NCBI GenBank assembly: GCA_023213395.1
Contig: CM041465.1
Coordinates: forward strand, 161,207,741-161,271,740
Direction of reading: 5' to 3'
Source of the DNA: Cycas panzhihuaensis
Lineage: Eukaryota; Cycadophyta
DNA: 64,000 bases
The position numbers and the translations under genes are program-made. Below, piece after piece: positions 23,400 to 36,200 of the stretch. The notes beneath the pieces are model-generated. The model was not told the origin of the DNA. It did no database searches and saw nothing but the letters and a program-made list of their open reading frames with translations. Positions within the stretch are counted from its first letter, which is position 1; each line of letters opens with the position of its first letter.

Positions 23400-24057
23400 A
23401 AATGGCAATCAGTCTAAGTCAAATATGATTCCTTATATTTGATGGCCATAATTTTTCATAATGGTGTAAAACAATGCAAACTTACTTTATTACAAATAAT
23501 CTTTGGAGATACTTACAAGATGGATATGACCTTAATACTAAAGAAGACATAAAAATGGATAATGAAATGACAACCTCCAAATCTGTATGGGACACCTTAG
23601 ATTCTATTTATAGGGGAGAAACCCTCAATGTAAATGAATTTAACATTGATGTTGTTGAGCATGTGAGACAGATGCCAGAGCAGGTTGTTTGTGATGAAAA
23701 TACTGGTGAAGAAAATTCAAATCAAATGAATAATCACCTTGTTGCATGTGAAGTTGATCCTTTATTTGATAGGGAGAAACTTTATGATATGATAACTACT
23801 CACAAAATAAAGATTTCAGAAGACAAATTCAAAATTCCATTAGATAAAATTAGAGTTGCAGCCATTCATCTTTATTCAAATCAAGCTACACATACTTGGA
23901 CATCATTTTAACCACTCAATATTAAAGAGGCTCACATTACTGAAAGGATGAGGTGAATTGATGATAATAAAGCTAAAGGATAAATATTCAAAGTTTTTTT
24001 CAAGTTTAAGTTTCACAAGTTTAAAGAGAAAAATGAAGATGTTCGTGATGACCATTA
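23400..24057 (+). pseudogene. Shortened copia gag with RNase H-like tail (element G2)
   Basis: The first codons (ATG at about 23402) give MAISLSQ, then FDGHNFS and an open frame from 23474: MQTYFITNNLWRYLQDGYD. This is the copia gag N-terminus 'M...F.G.NF..W..KM.TYF...LW..V..GY'. MTTSKSVWDTLDSIYRGE follows, close to the gag of H (MTTSKNALDTLELIHWG) and F. After about 120 codons it stops resembling gag. The end, KFKFHKFKEKNEDV (about 23998-24045), matches the tail of H (KFKFHKFKEKF). It looks like an internally deleted, non-autonomous copia copy. The 5' LTR is not found. Confidence 0.6.
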
Positions 24058-24067
24058 AGGTAGAGAA
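24058..24067 (+). other. Polypurine tract before the 24068 LTR
   Basis: AGGTAGAGAA lies directly before TGTTGGGG. Confidence 0.45.
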
Positions 24068-24397
24068 TGTTGGGGTTAATGTTCATCACCCCACTCACAC
24101 CATTTACACATGTGAGTGCACACATATGAAGGTAAGTAAGGTAAGGTTAAAGTTACTTTATTTAAGAAGTATTTTATTATATTTTAAATTTTGGACGTTG
24201 AGGAGGTTCCCCTCCTCTCTCAAACTATATCTTTACTGGGGTGATAAACCCTGGTATCTTTTAACACCACCTTCTTTTGGAAAGTTGTATATGATCTCTA
24301 CAATGGATTGATTGTAATACTTTTTTTATGCTCTTTAAATACAATGGCTTGATTATTTGATATATGCTTCCCTTTGTCTCCATTTTATAAATCATCA
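24068..24397 (+). repeat. Probable 3' LTR of element G2
   Basis: Begins TGTTGGGGTTAATG after a purine tract. Holds three stem-loops in order: GAGGAGG-TTCC-CCTCCTC (24200-24217), GGGT-GATAA-ACCC (about 24239-24251) and GGTATC-TTTT-AACACC (24253-24268), with ACTATATC as a TATA-like box between the first two. No partner copy was found; the 3' end is a guess at ...AATCATCA. Confidence 0.55.
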
Positions 24398-26586
24398 AAG
24401 ATTTGGCTATTAAACTTTTTAATCTCCATCCTTATAGTGCTTTCTATGATCTTTGCATATATAATTCATTACACAAGAATCCTACTTAATAAAAAATTTG
24501 GCACAGAGGTAAAATCTTTGCTCTAAGATTAATTATTCAAAAAATATAAAATAGGGAAACTATGATAAAATATAACTTATAGTAGTATAAAAGAAATAAA
24601 CTAAGCACATTAGCAAGAATAACTAGAGATAATGGTCTAATGATAAACCATTTTATTAGATAGAGAAAATATTAAAGAATTATAGAGCAAACCCCAACTC
24701 TTAATCATCTGGAACCTTTCTACATGTGTCATTATAGAAGTATATATAGATATAAACTTATAAGAAACTAACTAATAGTGGTATAATATGATGGATGCAA
24801 AACCTTAGGCTGAAAAGACCTTATAAGACCCCCCAAACCCTACAAAGTAGAGCTTGAGTGTAACACCTATTTCTATGTAACATCTTACAAGATATTCAAT
24901 GCATCTAACATCACCTTAGTGGTGGTGTTCTAAATATTTGTAAAAGGTAGTTTGAAGTCATGATTTCTAGACTTGATATATGGATTTTTTTCTATGTTTT
25001 AGAAGGGTATCTTTCCTTTCTAGATGTATTATGGGATTGGGACACATTTTGATGCTTTGCTTATTTAATCTTTATATTTCCATGCAATAAAAAATAGTTA
25101 ATTTTTTCTATGAAAAAAATGATAAAAGATTGATAAAATTTCCTTCAATTAGATTTATTTAATAGTTATCTATCTTAATTCAATGAATAGTTATTTAATA
25201 CTTAAGTAAACGTTTTGAAGGTAAAAGTAGATATCATTAATTTATAAATTTAAATATGGTACAAGATGATAGAGAGCCCATATATCAACTAGATGTACTT
25301 GCCCAATCAACGTTCTCAAGATAGCAGAGTCAACCCAAACATCATATGTCAAGAATACTTAAGTAAATTTAAATATGTCTCCACTTATTTCTTAATAATA
25401 AGTATATTAATATACATAAATTATAATAGCATATAGTATTAATTCCATAATCTCAAATTGGTCATATGAAGAATCTAAAAATATAATAAAATAATGCAAT
25501 AGTTCATATTCTAATCTTAATACTATAATATTAAAATATAGATATAAAACTCCAATCATATTGTAATATATATATATTTATGTAATTTTAAAGGTGTATA
25601 AAGTTATCTATATAATCCCATATATAGATTTAGAAATTAAGGATTTTATTCCCATATATATATATATATATAGGTGGTTAGATAAATAAGGCTATGCTAA
25701 AGTTATGGATGTCCTTTATTATTAAGAAAATAATAATTATATATGCTTTGTATATTTTAGTACTTTTACTCTATTTATAATAGCTTTTTGTGATATAAAT
25801 TTTAAATGAGAAAGATTGCTACATATATTATATTTTTCAAATCATCATATTAGTAAGAATTTATGTTTTCTAAATAAATAGCTAGATAAACATAACCTAC
25901 TTAACTAAATTAGTACAAAAGTTAAATTAAATTTTGATAATCGAGGAAATATTAAGAGTGTGAGTGACAATGAGTTATACTTCAAAACTTTTTAAAGGGT
26001 GTGTAATGATCCTAAACAAGGTTAGCATATTATTTAGATTAAATGAATATTTAAAAAGTATTTAATGTCAATTAAAAGGAAATTGGTTTATTAAAATAGT
26101 GTGAACAATCCTTTAAAATTCATGACTTTATCTAAGATTGATATAAATTCTTATGCAATTCAATATAAGGTATTGTTGAAATATAAAATAATTGCCTTTG
26201 TATAAATATCCAAACCATTGGACCACTTAAAGAGTAGGCATTTGGGTCACTAAATTGCATATGTAGTGATGTATATCACTACAAATGATATTAAAGAAAA
26301 ATTTTATGCCTTTACATTTCTATTATTACTTATTATTTTGTTCTTTCTTATAAACCTATTATTAAGTCTTATTCAACCATCATAGTATATGTTCACACAT
26401 AGTCAACATCTATAATATGCTATCATCACTGCTTCTATCCTTTATTATAAATCTAATATAACTCTCTCCCAATAACATATATATTACATAGTACATTATT
26501 CTATTTATAACCTTATGATGACATTATAATACTTCATTCATTTTACTTCTTAGTTATGGTATCCTTCACTTATTGTTCTTTTCGTT
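24398..26586. other. Unassigned AT-rich sequence
   Basis: About 2.2 kb without a supported gene; short TA runs at about 25568-25578 and 25655-25672. AACATCACC-TTAGT-GGTGGTGTT at about 24909-24932 is an imperfect inverted repeat reminiscent of the LTR stems but has no LTR context. Confidence 0.4.
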
Positions 26587-26591
26587 ATCTC
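26587..26591. repeat. Target-site duplication of copia element D (left copy, ATCTC)
   Basis: ATCTC flanks D here and at 42366-42370. Confidence 0.85.
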
Positions 26592-26903
26592 TATAGGTCC
26601 AAGGAGTAAAGTAGGCCAAACAAAGTCATATTTCCATCATGAAGAAATAATTATATTCCATTGATTGTCTGGTAGTGTTAAAAATACTAAGGAGGCATTC
26701 CCCTTAATAATGTAGTTTCAGGAGGTAGTGGACTACCTCAACTTGTCATAGCAATCAAATAATTAAAAAATAAATAAAATAATGTTCAATATGTACCTGA
26801 TCGAGTTGTTAATAGTTGCATGGTGACTTTAGGTGGCTAAAGGTGTCATTTGGGGGCCTAAGGTAAGCTTTCATGTCCTTTAATAATGGACATTATCCCA
26901 ACA
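26592..26903 (-). repeat. 3' LTR of element D (left on the plus strand)
   Basis: Aligns throughout with 42055-42365; ends ATCCCAACA. Contains the perfect stem GAGGTAG-TGGA-CTACCTC at 26722-26739 and a decayed GGTGTT/AACACC-type stem at 26674-26688. Confidence 0.88.
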
Positions 26904-26929
26904 TTCTCCTCTATAATGTCCATTGTATA

Positions 26930-29354
26930 GAACTCTAAGTTTATCTATGAATTTATGAAACTTGATCTTTCCCAATGACTTTGTGAATATATCAGTTGTT
27001 TGATATTCAAAACTATAGTATACCAACTCGATCTGACCTACTTGAACTAATTCTTGAATGAAGTGATGCTAAGTTTCATTGTGTTTAGTTCTTCCATGAA
27101 ATATTGGATTCTGAGTCATTTGAATGATGTTTTAATTATCACACCAAACTTTAGTTAGTATTTTCTGTTCAATCTAAAAGTCTTATAGGAGTCATCATAG
27201 CCATATAGTTTCATATGCACCTGAGACTATTGCTTTATATTCTACTTGTACTATAGATAGGGAGGTGGTATTCTATTTCTTGGTGCTCCATGTTATAGCT
27301 GCAATGCCCAAACTAAAGGTGTAACCTAAAGTGGATTTCCTATCATCAATGTCACCTACCCAATCTGGATCTATATACCTAGTTAATCTAAAATTTGGTG
27401 AAGATTATAATGCAACCCATATTCTATTATACCTTTCAGATATCGTAGGATCCATTTCACTGCTTGCCAATGAGTAGTCTTGGGATCTTTCATAAATCTA
27501 AATACTACATTAACTGCATGCATAATATCTGGTCATATTAAAGTTAAATAAATTAGACTATTGATTAAGTGTTTATAGACTATGGGATCCACAAGTGCAT
27601 AATCATCAAATTTAGATAGATAATCCCAACTTCAGTGAGAGTTGTTAGAGGTTTATACCCATTCATCTTAAATCTTTGAAATAAGTCCAAGATGTAATTC
27701 CTCTAAGAAATAAAGATGCTATTTTTATCTTTCCATACTTCCAAGCCTTAAAAGTAATGCATTAGACCTAAATCTATCATCTTAAACTCTTTACACATAG
27801 CTTCCTTAAAGTTTTACAAAAGATAGGAGTCGTTTCTAGTGTAGACAAGGTCATCTACACAGGGTCCCACTATTAGAATGGAGTCTCCCTTGATATTGAT
27901 ATACAAGTTTAGATCCGATTGAGATCTTTCAAATCTTTTATCTCTAAAATATTTATTGATTCAAGAATATTGTACCCTAGGAGCTTGCTTTAATCCATAG
28001 AGTGTCTTTCTAATCTTATACACTTTGTCTTCTCCCCCATTGACTTAAAAACCTTGGGGTTGAGAAACATAGATATCTCCTTCAATGTACCCCTTGAGAA
28101 ATGCACTTTTAGTGTCCATTTGCTAAACATCCCATTCCATTTATGCAGCCAAACTCATCATCATGTGAATAGTTTCTATACATGTGATAGAGGCAAATAT
28201 TTCACTATAATCGATACCTTCTCTTTATACATAGTCTTTTTCTACCAATCTAACTTTATGTTTATCGATTTGTCAAATTAGAATTTGGCTTTGTAAACCC
28301 CCTTGGTGCTAATGGCCTTTTTATTGGGAGGAAGGTCGATCAATTCTTAAGTATCATTTTTTACTATGGAGTTATATTCTTCCTCCATTACCTTTCTCCA
28401 GGTATCATGTGTATTGGCCTCGTCAAAAGTATGAGGCCCATGGGTCTCCATAACTTGACTCATAAGGGAAAAATTTATCCCATGAGTATGAGTAGATCTC
28501 TGATTATAGTCATTATCCAAGATGTTGTCCATATTATGGTTCCTTTGAACCCATTTAGGTAATCTTTGTGGTGGAGGTTAAGAAGAGGTTCTATCCCCAC
28601 TTGATACATCAATGGTTTGTCTTGATTCCTACTTATGTGGCACATATTTGGACCTAGTAGTGGAATCAAGAATTATCATGACACCATTCTCTTTGTTTTG
28701 ATCATAATCAATGTGGTAGTAATCATCTTCTTAGAATTTGACATCTTTACTCACCATTACTTTTCAAGATTTAGGACCATAACCCTTGTAAGATTTAGAG
28801 GATACCTAATGAATATACATTTGGTGCTACGATCATCTAGCTTAGACCTTCTTTGTTTAGGAACATGAGTATAAGCTAAGTGTCTAAAAACTCTTAAATG
28901 GTAGATACTAGGTTTGTATCTAGTCCAAGCTTCTTCAAGAGTATTCCACCTAAGTGCTTTGGTGGTACACCTATTGAGTAAATAAATAGTAATGTGAATT
29001 GCTTCAACCTAAAATTCATATCCTAATCTTTTATCCTTTAATATGTACCTAGCTATCTCAACTATGGTGCAGTTCTTCCTTTCAACTACACTATTTTATT
29101 AGGGGGGTGTAGGGATTTGTAAGTTGTCTCCTTATTCCATGATGTGCACAATAGGCCTTGAACTTGTTTGATATGATTTCTCCCCTATTATTTGATCTTA
29201 GGGAGAGGATTTTGTATCCACCTTGTTTGTTTACGTAGGTTTTGAAGTTGACAAAGTATTGGAATACATTTACCTTGAATTTTAGGAAATAAACCCAAGT
29301 TTTTCTTATAAAATCATTAATGAATGTGATGAAATATATACTTTTGTCAATGAG
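26930..29354 (-). pseudogene. Copia element D: integrase C-part, reverse transcriptase, RNase H
   Basis: Minus strand. At 29091-29354 the integrase core continues: FITFINDFIRKTWVYFLKFK with its catalytic-type Asp, then LRSNNRGEIISNKF and NPYTPLIK (family PYTPQQNG). RT lies around 27600-28500: NTHDTWRKVMEEEYNSIVKND at its start, LYGLKQAP-type text with Gln retained (about 27985-28010), and CVDDLVY (about 27846-27866), the YVDD box with both Asp kept. RNase H runs down to about 26930 and includes HHFIQELVQVGQIELVYYSF (about 27010-27070). Several frames are broken. Confidence 0.8.
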
Positions 29355-29359
29355 GAACA
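29355..29359. repeat. Target-site duplication of copia element E (left copy, GAACA)
   Basis: GAACA flanks E here and at 36971-36975, inside the integrase gene of element D. Confidence 0.88.
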
Positions 29360-29657
29360 TGAAAAGGGTTAATGACATAAGGTCATTACATTAGTTGATT
29401 ATTTCGAAAAAGGGTCTTAAGTGAACTTTAAATTAGATCACTTAAGTGAAATTCACTTTCATGTACATTATGTATAATTTCATTTCACCTAACTCTAATG
29501 CTCCCTCTCTCAATATAAAAGTAAAATCTTAATAGAGAAGATTCATTCTTACCTCCCCATTTTGTGAGAGCTACTTTCTTTCTCTCAAGTCTCTCTTGCT
29601 CCCATGTTTGCCTTTGTGTTTAGTGCATAGAGATGAAGGATAGATCCACTCTTTTCA
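29360..29657 (+). repeat. 5' LTR of element E
   Basis: TGAAAAGGGTTAATGAC...CTCTTTTCA; TATA-like CAATATAAAAGTAAA at about 29511-29525. Lacks the stem-loop module of D and F, so belongs to a different copia group. Confidence 0.9.
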
Positions 29658-29659
29658 TG

Positions 29660-29671
29660 TGTTATCAGAGC
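29660..29671 (+). other. Primer-binding site of element E
   Basis: TGTTATCAGAGC, one base from TGGTATCAGAGC, two bases after the LTR end. Confidence 0.8.
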
Positions 29672-31705
29672 TTGCTTCCTTTATATTCCTCACTTACACT
29701 TACAATAGAGCCATCACTTCCTTCTCCCCCACAATCCATGTGGTGAAGGAGATTGTGAAAGTGAATTTAGAAATATTTTTAAGTTATTATGATAGCATAT
29801 TTTGTATTGTTTGCTTTTCCTTTTTCTTTTGCAAGTTTGGAAGCATAATATAAGGAGTTTTAAGGCCCAAGGATTCCAATCCTTTGCTGGCCATTCATGC
29901 TATGTCATTCTTCCTTTTCTTTCCCCTCTTTTTGTCCATTTAACAAGGGGAAATGCTGCTGAAATTTTTCCAGCATTTAGAAGAATGATTGTAAGGGGAG
30001 GTTTTACCCTTTTTTTTTTTAAGAATTTCAATCCATTTAAAATATCCATCATTGTATGCTCTCTCCTTGCCCATATTGGGATCCTGGTGATCTAAAGATG
30101 AGGGAAATTTCATATGGTATCATGTGTTAATGAGATATTAGGAAGTTGAAATTTCTACAGAAGTACAATTTGATTGATGAACTTCACAGGTCTATAAAAT
30201 CTTCTATAGAGCTCTAATTGAAGTGATTCTAATTGTCAAAGATGTGGATCTGAGTCTACTTTCCAGCATAAAAACTAACACCTAATTTGAATGTCTTATG
30301 AGGAAGTTATTATTGTTTTAGTGAATAATAATTATTTTTAGTAAGAATTCTAGAAAAATATAATTTCCTAACTTTACAGGGCTACAAAAAATTTTTAAGA
30401 ACTCATTTGGACCTGATTCCACTTCTTGAAGATGAAGCTCTGAGTCTAGCTTGCATCACAAAAAATGGCACTCCATTTCGACATCATGGGAGAAAGTTAT
30501 TATTGATTTAGTGAAGACTACTTTCTTTTGTATTAACAAAAAAAAAAAAAAGTGAAGAAAATTTCTTCCTTCTTTTTATAAGGCTTAAAAGCCCATTGTA
30601 AAAGTGAGAAAAAACACCTAGATCGGAGCAATATCTAGTGTCCTCACTCACTTATTAACATTGCATTTCAACACTCTAAAATCACTCAAAGTAAGCACTC
30701 TAAAGACACTTCAAGCAAACACTCTAAGCAAGTACTCCAAGCAAGCATTCTATTTTTAGTTAAGTGTACGTTTGATGCAATTTGATAATCTTTTCACTCT
30801 TCCTAAAAGGAATGTATCACGTACGCTATTTTCTACCATCTTGTACCTATTCACACACTTGCCAAGGTTGAGATACCTTGGTTGGCAGAATGCTGTGCCA
30901 TAAAGGAGGTGTGGGTTTCAAGTTGGGACTGGACTAAACCAGAATATTGGTGAGGTTTGGTTAGCCATACCATCATGCCTCAATCGGGGATCATCCTGAT
31001 AACCAACTAGGAAAATTGAAACTTTAATACAAGATTAAAATTTACCCAATCCAATATCTATCATAGCTATGGGTATGCACATACCACTCTTTAGAGGAGG
31101 TATATAGCTGCTCATTGGTGAATTGGGTGAGGATTGGGAGTACTTGGCCTCCATTGTGACTTAGATTTCATCACCAAGCACAATTGTGGGTATCATGGGT
31201 GAAGGCTAACTTAATTCTAGTAGAAGCCTAGGCATCCCTTCAATAACCTCAACTACATGTTGGACACAAGTTAGAGGTTATTGGGTTGATTACACATCCT
31301 ACATTTAAGTTTTAAGTTGTGTAAACCCAATGATATCAGCTTCTACATTGGCCTACAATCTTATATATTGATCACTTACTTATTTGTAAAAAGTGATCCA
31401 TAGTGTAATCACAATCATAGTGCTTCTCATGTTCCTGCTACATCAGGTTAATATTTGCCAGAAGTGTTAGTGGCTAATTTTTATTATAGTACTTCTCATA
31501 TTCCTTCTGCGTCAGGTTAATATTTGTCACAAGTGTTGGTGACTTTTCTCTAAGTTGCTCCATTCATCTTTGAGCAACCATTCTCACTTCTTCTTCCTTT
31601 TTCTACACTACTTCATTACATTTCCCATTCGTAAATAGTGATTGGTCATTTATTGCCATCACTTTTATAGTCCCTTGTTCATTTCTTCCCTTCTGAAAAA
31701 ATATT
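29672..31705 (+). other. Untranslated leader of element E
   Basis: About 2 kb with no supported gene. At about 30850-31330 it holds text such as GGGACTGGACTAAACCAGA and GGTTTGGTTAGCCATACC. It sits where B, D and F carry their pre-gag block and looks loosely similar, but not enough to call homologous. Duplicated text around 31418-31545 (CACAATCATAGTGCTTCTCA and a second TAGTACTTCTCA, each followed by TCAGGTTAATATTTG) is an imperfect direct repeat. Confidence 0.5.
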
Positions 31706-32720
31706 ATGTCTTCACAGTTCAAGCAAAATGTGAACTGTATTCTAAAAAGGAAAGAAAATTGGGACATGTGGTTCACTCGTATCAGAAATGTTGCAAAGTA
31801 TGAAGGTCTATGGAGAGATCACTTACAACCTACACCACCTGTTGTAGCTATAGCTACCACAACTGCTTCAGGAGGAGGTGCTCCAACTGCTCCCACTGAA
31901 GTTGCAGCTAAACCTCAATGGGAACTTGATGATGATAAAATCTGTTCAGAGATGCTCCTTGTTACTGATTATTCCCTGCATAATCTCATTGTTGAAGATG
32001 TACATGATACAGCATGGAAAGTTCTTGAAGTTCTTAAGAAGAACTTTAACACTAAATCAAACTTAGAATTTATTCACTTAGTGCTGAAGATGAACAAATT
32101 AAAAATGTAGAAAGGACATACAAGTGAGACAATCAATCTCCTTCATCCAATCAAGCAAGCCATTGATAAAGATTTTAAAACTTAATGCATTACATGAGAT
32201 TTCTTAATTCAGTCATGTCTCCATATCCTAGATTACAAAAATCTATTAGGAAGTCTTTAATCTAGTAGCACTTTGAAGACCCTAAACTTTGAGAACCTTG
32301 CTAATAAGTTCATTGAATTTGATAAGACCTTTGATACCAACTTTGCCACTACATTAAATCCAGTTGATGTTGCTTTTGAAGTGGAAGAAGATATTTGTTA
32401 TACCAAAAATCAAGGTCAATACTCTGGTGGAGGTGGTAATTCCCATGGAAGAGGAAGAGGTAGATAATAAGGACAACGCCCTCTTAGTCAATAGGCTCCT
32501 CAACTCCAACAAAAATAGTCTCAAGGCCAAGGCCAAAATAATCAACCTAGACCTAGATCCAGTAATCAGACACTATCCAACCAGCCTAATACTTAAACTG
32601 GAAATCAAACAATCGTGTGCCAAAGGTATAATAGAAAAAGACATTATGCCAAAAATTGCAGAACTGCCACCAACAAACTACTAAGTTATCAATAGTGCCA
32701 TGGTGTACATAATGTTGATA
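31706..32720 (+). pseudogene. Copia gag of element E
   Basis: Begins MSSQFKQNVNCILKRKENWD and WFTRIRNVAKYEGLWRDHL, a typical plant copia gag start (FxGxNYxxWxxxM). It is open to a TAG at 32108. HDTAWKVLEVLKKNFNTKS matches the 'AWxxLxxxF' capsid region. Homology then resumes in other frames through a Gly-rich GGGGNSHGRGRGR stretch (about 32424-32466). A knuckle-like segment follows near 32615-32660 (CAKGIIEKDIMPKIAE region, cysteines mostly lost). Gag would coat the element RNA. The ATG chosen is the first one in the homologous frame, about 2 kb after the PBS. Confidence 0.75.
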
Positions 32721-32749
32721 ATACTTCTTTTGAAGATGCTTTTGGTGGA

Positions 32750-35700
32750 ATGCAATTTACTCATGCACACCTTCAAAGAATTGGGACCACTTCATTAAAT
32801 ATTATTGATAGATCCACTAAGTATATTGAGGCTCATTATGGTTATGATTATTCATTTTTGCCTTCACCACTTGGAGTTGTAAATAGTGCCACCTCAAATA
32901 CTTCATCGTGGATTATGGATACTGGAGAAACACAACACATGACTTGTTATCGCCAATTCTTTCAAGATTTTGACTCTGAAGTTCGTGATGTTGTGCACAT
33001 GGCTGATAAACCATCTCAGCTAGTCAAAAGACTTGGAACTGTTTGCCTAAAACTCCTAGGCCTCCCAGATTTTACACTTGTTGATGTTTTATATATTCCT
33101 GCTCTGAAGCGGAATCTGCTCTCTCTATCTACCCTTATCTCTCATGGATTTGATCTGAGTGTAACTACAAATAATCAAACTCTCTGTGTCATTCACCCTC
33201 CTTCAAATGCTGTGGTTATGACTGGAATTCTTGATGGCAAATATTTTCTTCTAACTGGCTCACCATCCTCTGAAGCCAACTATGTTGATGATGAATCTGC
33301 TTTTACCATAACCCTGACTCCTTAAAAATTATCCCAAGCAGCTCTATGGCATGCTCATATGGTCCATATCAAAATTGATTGTTTAAGAGAACTACCAGAC
33401 ACTCTTCCTGGTTTGCCTAAGTTCCCCTCTAAGCCCTTTAAATGTGAAGCATGTATTATTGCTAAATCTCAAAGACAACCCTTTCCTCATAGTCAGTGGA
33501 AATCTAACTAACCTTTGCAACTTGTACACTTAGATATATGTGGTCCTATGCCCATCCCTTCTCTCAAATAGAAGTGGTACTATATTACTTTCATTGATGA
33601 TTTTACCAAGAAAGTATGGGTTGCTTTTCTTGTAAAGAAAGATGAAGCTTTTTCTATGTTTCAAGCTTTCAAGGCTCGTGTGGAAAATGAATCTAGATTC
33701 AAGATCAAAATACTTAGGGCTAACAATGGTGGCAAGTACATATCCAATGAGTTTGAATCGTACCTACGTTAACATGGAATCAAACATCAGACCACTATTG
33801 CAGGTACACCCTAGCAAAATGGAGTTACCAAGTACATGAATAGGACTATCATAAATATGGCTCGTGCTATGCTGGTATATAAGAATGGTCTATCTATCTT
33901 TGGGATGAGGCTATCTGGACTACTGTGTATTACATCAATACTATTAGTCTCTCCAAGCTCGACCTCTCTCTACATGAAATGTGGTATGGACAAACCCCCT
34001 CTATCTCCCACTTCAGAATTTTTAGCTTTACTTGTTATGCTCATATTTTGTAGGAATATAGAAATAAGCTCCAAGATAGAGCCATCAAAGGCATCTTTGT
34101 TGGATACCCTATGGACAAAAAGGGATATAAGGTTTTTATACCTTCACAACACAAAATCATCATCACTAGAGATGTTATCTTTGCAGAGACTAAAGATCAA
34201 TTGCTCAGACTTGACTCCAAGATGGCTTCATACTGATTTAATGATGCCACTGAATTTGATGTTTAGATTCCAAAATTTAGGGGGGGAGATATTGAACAGT
34301 TGCTCAAAATCTTAGAATCTGACAATAGAGCCTTGGAGGATACAAGCTGTGACTCCAAGCCAATGTGTACATATCCAGCATCATCATTTGTGAATAGCCA
34401 AGTTGACAAAGGCAAAGCCATAGCAGAAGAATCATCTTCTCTAACATCTATGGCTGGCCTATCTTCTCCAGCATCGTCAACTTCCTCTTCACCAAATATT
34501 TCACATGATCCTTTTCAGGATTAAAATAAAGATCAAGAGGTTGTGGAAATGAAAACCTCATTCCCAACTCGAGGTTTTCGTGAAGCCTACCAGCTACACA
34601 AGGACATGCGACCAGATGAGATAAGCAAAACTAGTACTAGAAGTACCCATAGAGCAAGGATGCATGAATCACTTTCTGTTGAGCTTGAATTAGCAGAACT
34701 ACATCTTTCTCTTAATAAAGAGCCCCTAACGTACCAAGAAGTTGTAAAGCATATAGCTTGGAGAAATGCTATGAACGAAGAGTATCAATCTCTTATTAAG
34801 AATGGTACATGGGAGCTTGTTGATCTACCACTTGGAAGAAAGGTAGTTTAAAATAAATGGGTGTTCAAAAATAAGTATAGATCAGATGACACCCTAGAAA
34901 AACACAAGGCGAGGTTGGTAGCAAAAGGATTCACACAAAGGGAAGGCATTGACTACACTGAAATCTTTGCTCCTATAACCAAGTGGCCTACAATCATAAC
35001 TCTTATAGCCTTAGCTGCTTAATAGGGTTGAAAAATCCACCAACTCGATGTTAAGACTACATTTCTCAATGGGTACCTTAAAGAAGAAATTTACATGGCT
35101 TAGCCAGAAGGATACGAGATTTACGATCATGAGCATAAAGTTTGTAGGCTCAAAAAGTCCTTATACGGCCTAAAGCAAGCCCCTCGTGCTTGGTTTACCA
35201 AGTTGTTTGAAAGAATGAGGCAACTTGGATATGAGGTTTATGACTATCAAGATATTGAAGCAAAATTATTCATCAAGCACTGAAATAATAAAATCACTTA
35301 CCTCTTAATCTTTATGGATGCCATGCTCATAACGGGGAATAATGAATAGGTAATCAGCCAGCTGAAGAAGGACCTTGCTAAAACTTTTGAATTGTCTAAC
35401 CTCGTGTTGATGAAATATTACTTGGGAATTAAAGCAACTCAAAAGGATGACAAAATCTTTCTCTCCCAAGAAAAATATATCAATGATCTTCTCACAAAGT
35501 TTTAGTTGGAAGGTGCTCAACCAGTGGATACACCTATGGAGCCTAATATTAAACTCTCAGTTGATGGTGACAATAGGGAGGCAGATGCAATACTCTACAT
35601 GCAACTTGTAGGTAGTTTCATCTATACCACCAACACAAGGCTAGATATTGCACACTCTGTCAGCATTCTTACAAGATTCCTGATAAATCCTAAGCAAAAT

Positions 35701-36200
35701 CATTGGCAAGCTGTAATACGAGTGTTCAGGTACCTAAATACCACTAGCAAATATGGTATGTTATATGAACCCAATGCAGAATTTAAACTTTATGCATACA
35801 CAGACTTAGACTTTGCCAAAGATAAAGACACAAGAAGATCTACGTCTGGGTATGTAACATATCTTGGAATAGTACTAATATCATGGAGATCCAGATGAAA
35901 GAAGATAGTTGTAGACTCAACTGCTGAAGCTGAGTACATTGCTGCTTCTAAGACAAGCAAGGAGGTGACATGGCTTAGAAAATTATTGAATACGTTAAAT
36001 GCCACCCAAACAAGTTCTACTAACTTACATGTAGATAATCAATCTATGATCTAGATAGCTAAAAATCCTATATTTCATGATCGTACTAAACATATAAGTA
36101 TAAAAGTCCACAGGATTAGAGAACTAGTTCATTATGGCATAATTCAGCTAGAGTGGGCCGATATCTTTACCAAACCAATGAAGAGGGTGAAGTTTGAATA
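32750..36200 (+). pseudogene. Copia pol of element E (protease, integrase, RT, RNase H)
   Basis: Protease: SWIMDTGETQHMT (about 32908-32946) keeps the catalytic D-T-G. Integrase: ALWHAHMVHI and CEACIIAKSQRQPF (about 33341-33480) form the HHCC region; LVHLDICGPM (about 33523) and ITFIDDFTKKVWVAFL open the core. RT: YKARLVAKGF-type text (about 34900-34930), then LDVKTTFLNGYLKEEIYM and YGLKQAPRAWF with Gln kept (about 35163-35195). The YVDD box is FMDA (about 35311-35325), so one catalytic Asp is lost. RNase H: YTDLDFAKDKDTRRSTSGYV (about 35796-35855), then AEAEYIAAS. Stops at Gln and Trp, as in AA**G*K (about 35020), make it inactive. Confidence 0.88.

Noticed and set aside
24909-24932. Inverted repeat AACATCACC/GGTGGTGTT as another LTR stem
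   Set aside because: No LTR ends, TATA-like box or G-rich stem around it.
25270-25300. Short TATCAACTAGATGT match to the copia RT 'YQLDV' region
   Set aside because: Isolated; nothing before or after it matches RT.
30850-31330. Copy of the B/D/F pre-gag block in the leader of E
   Set aside because: Only scattered similar words; not enough for homology without an alignment program, so left out of the main claim.
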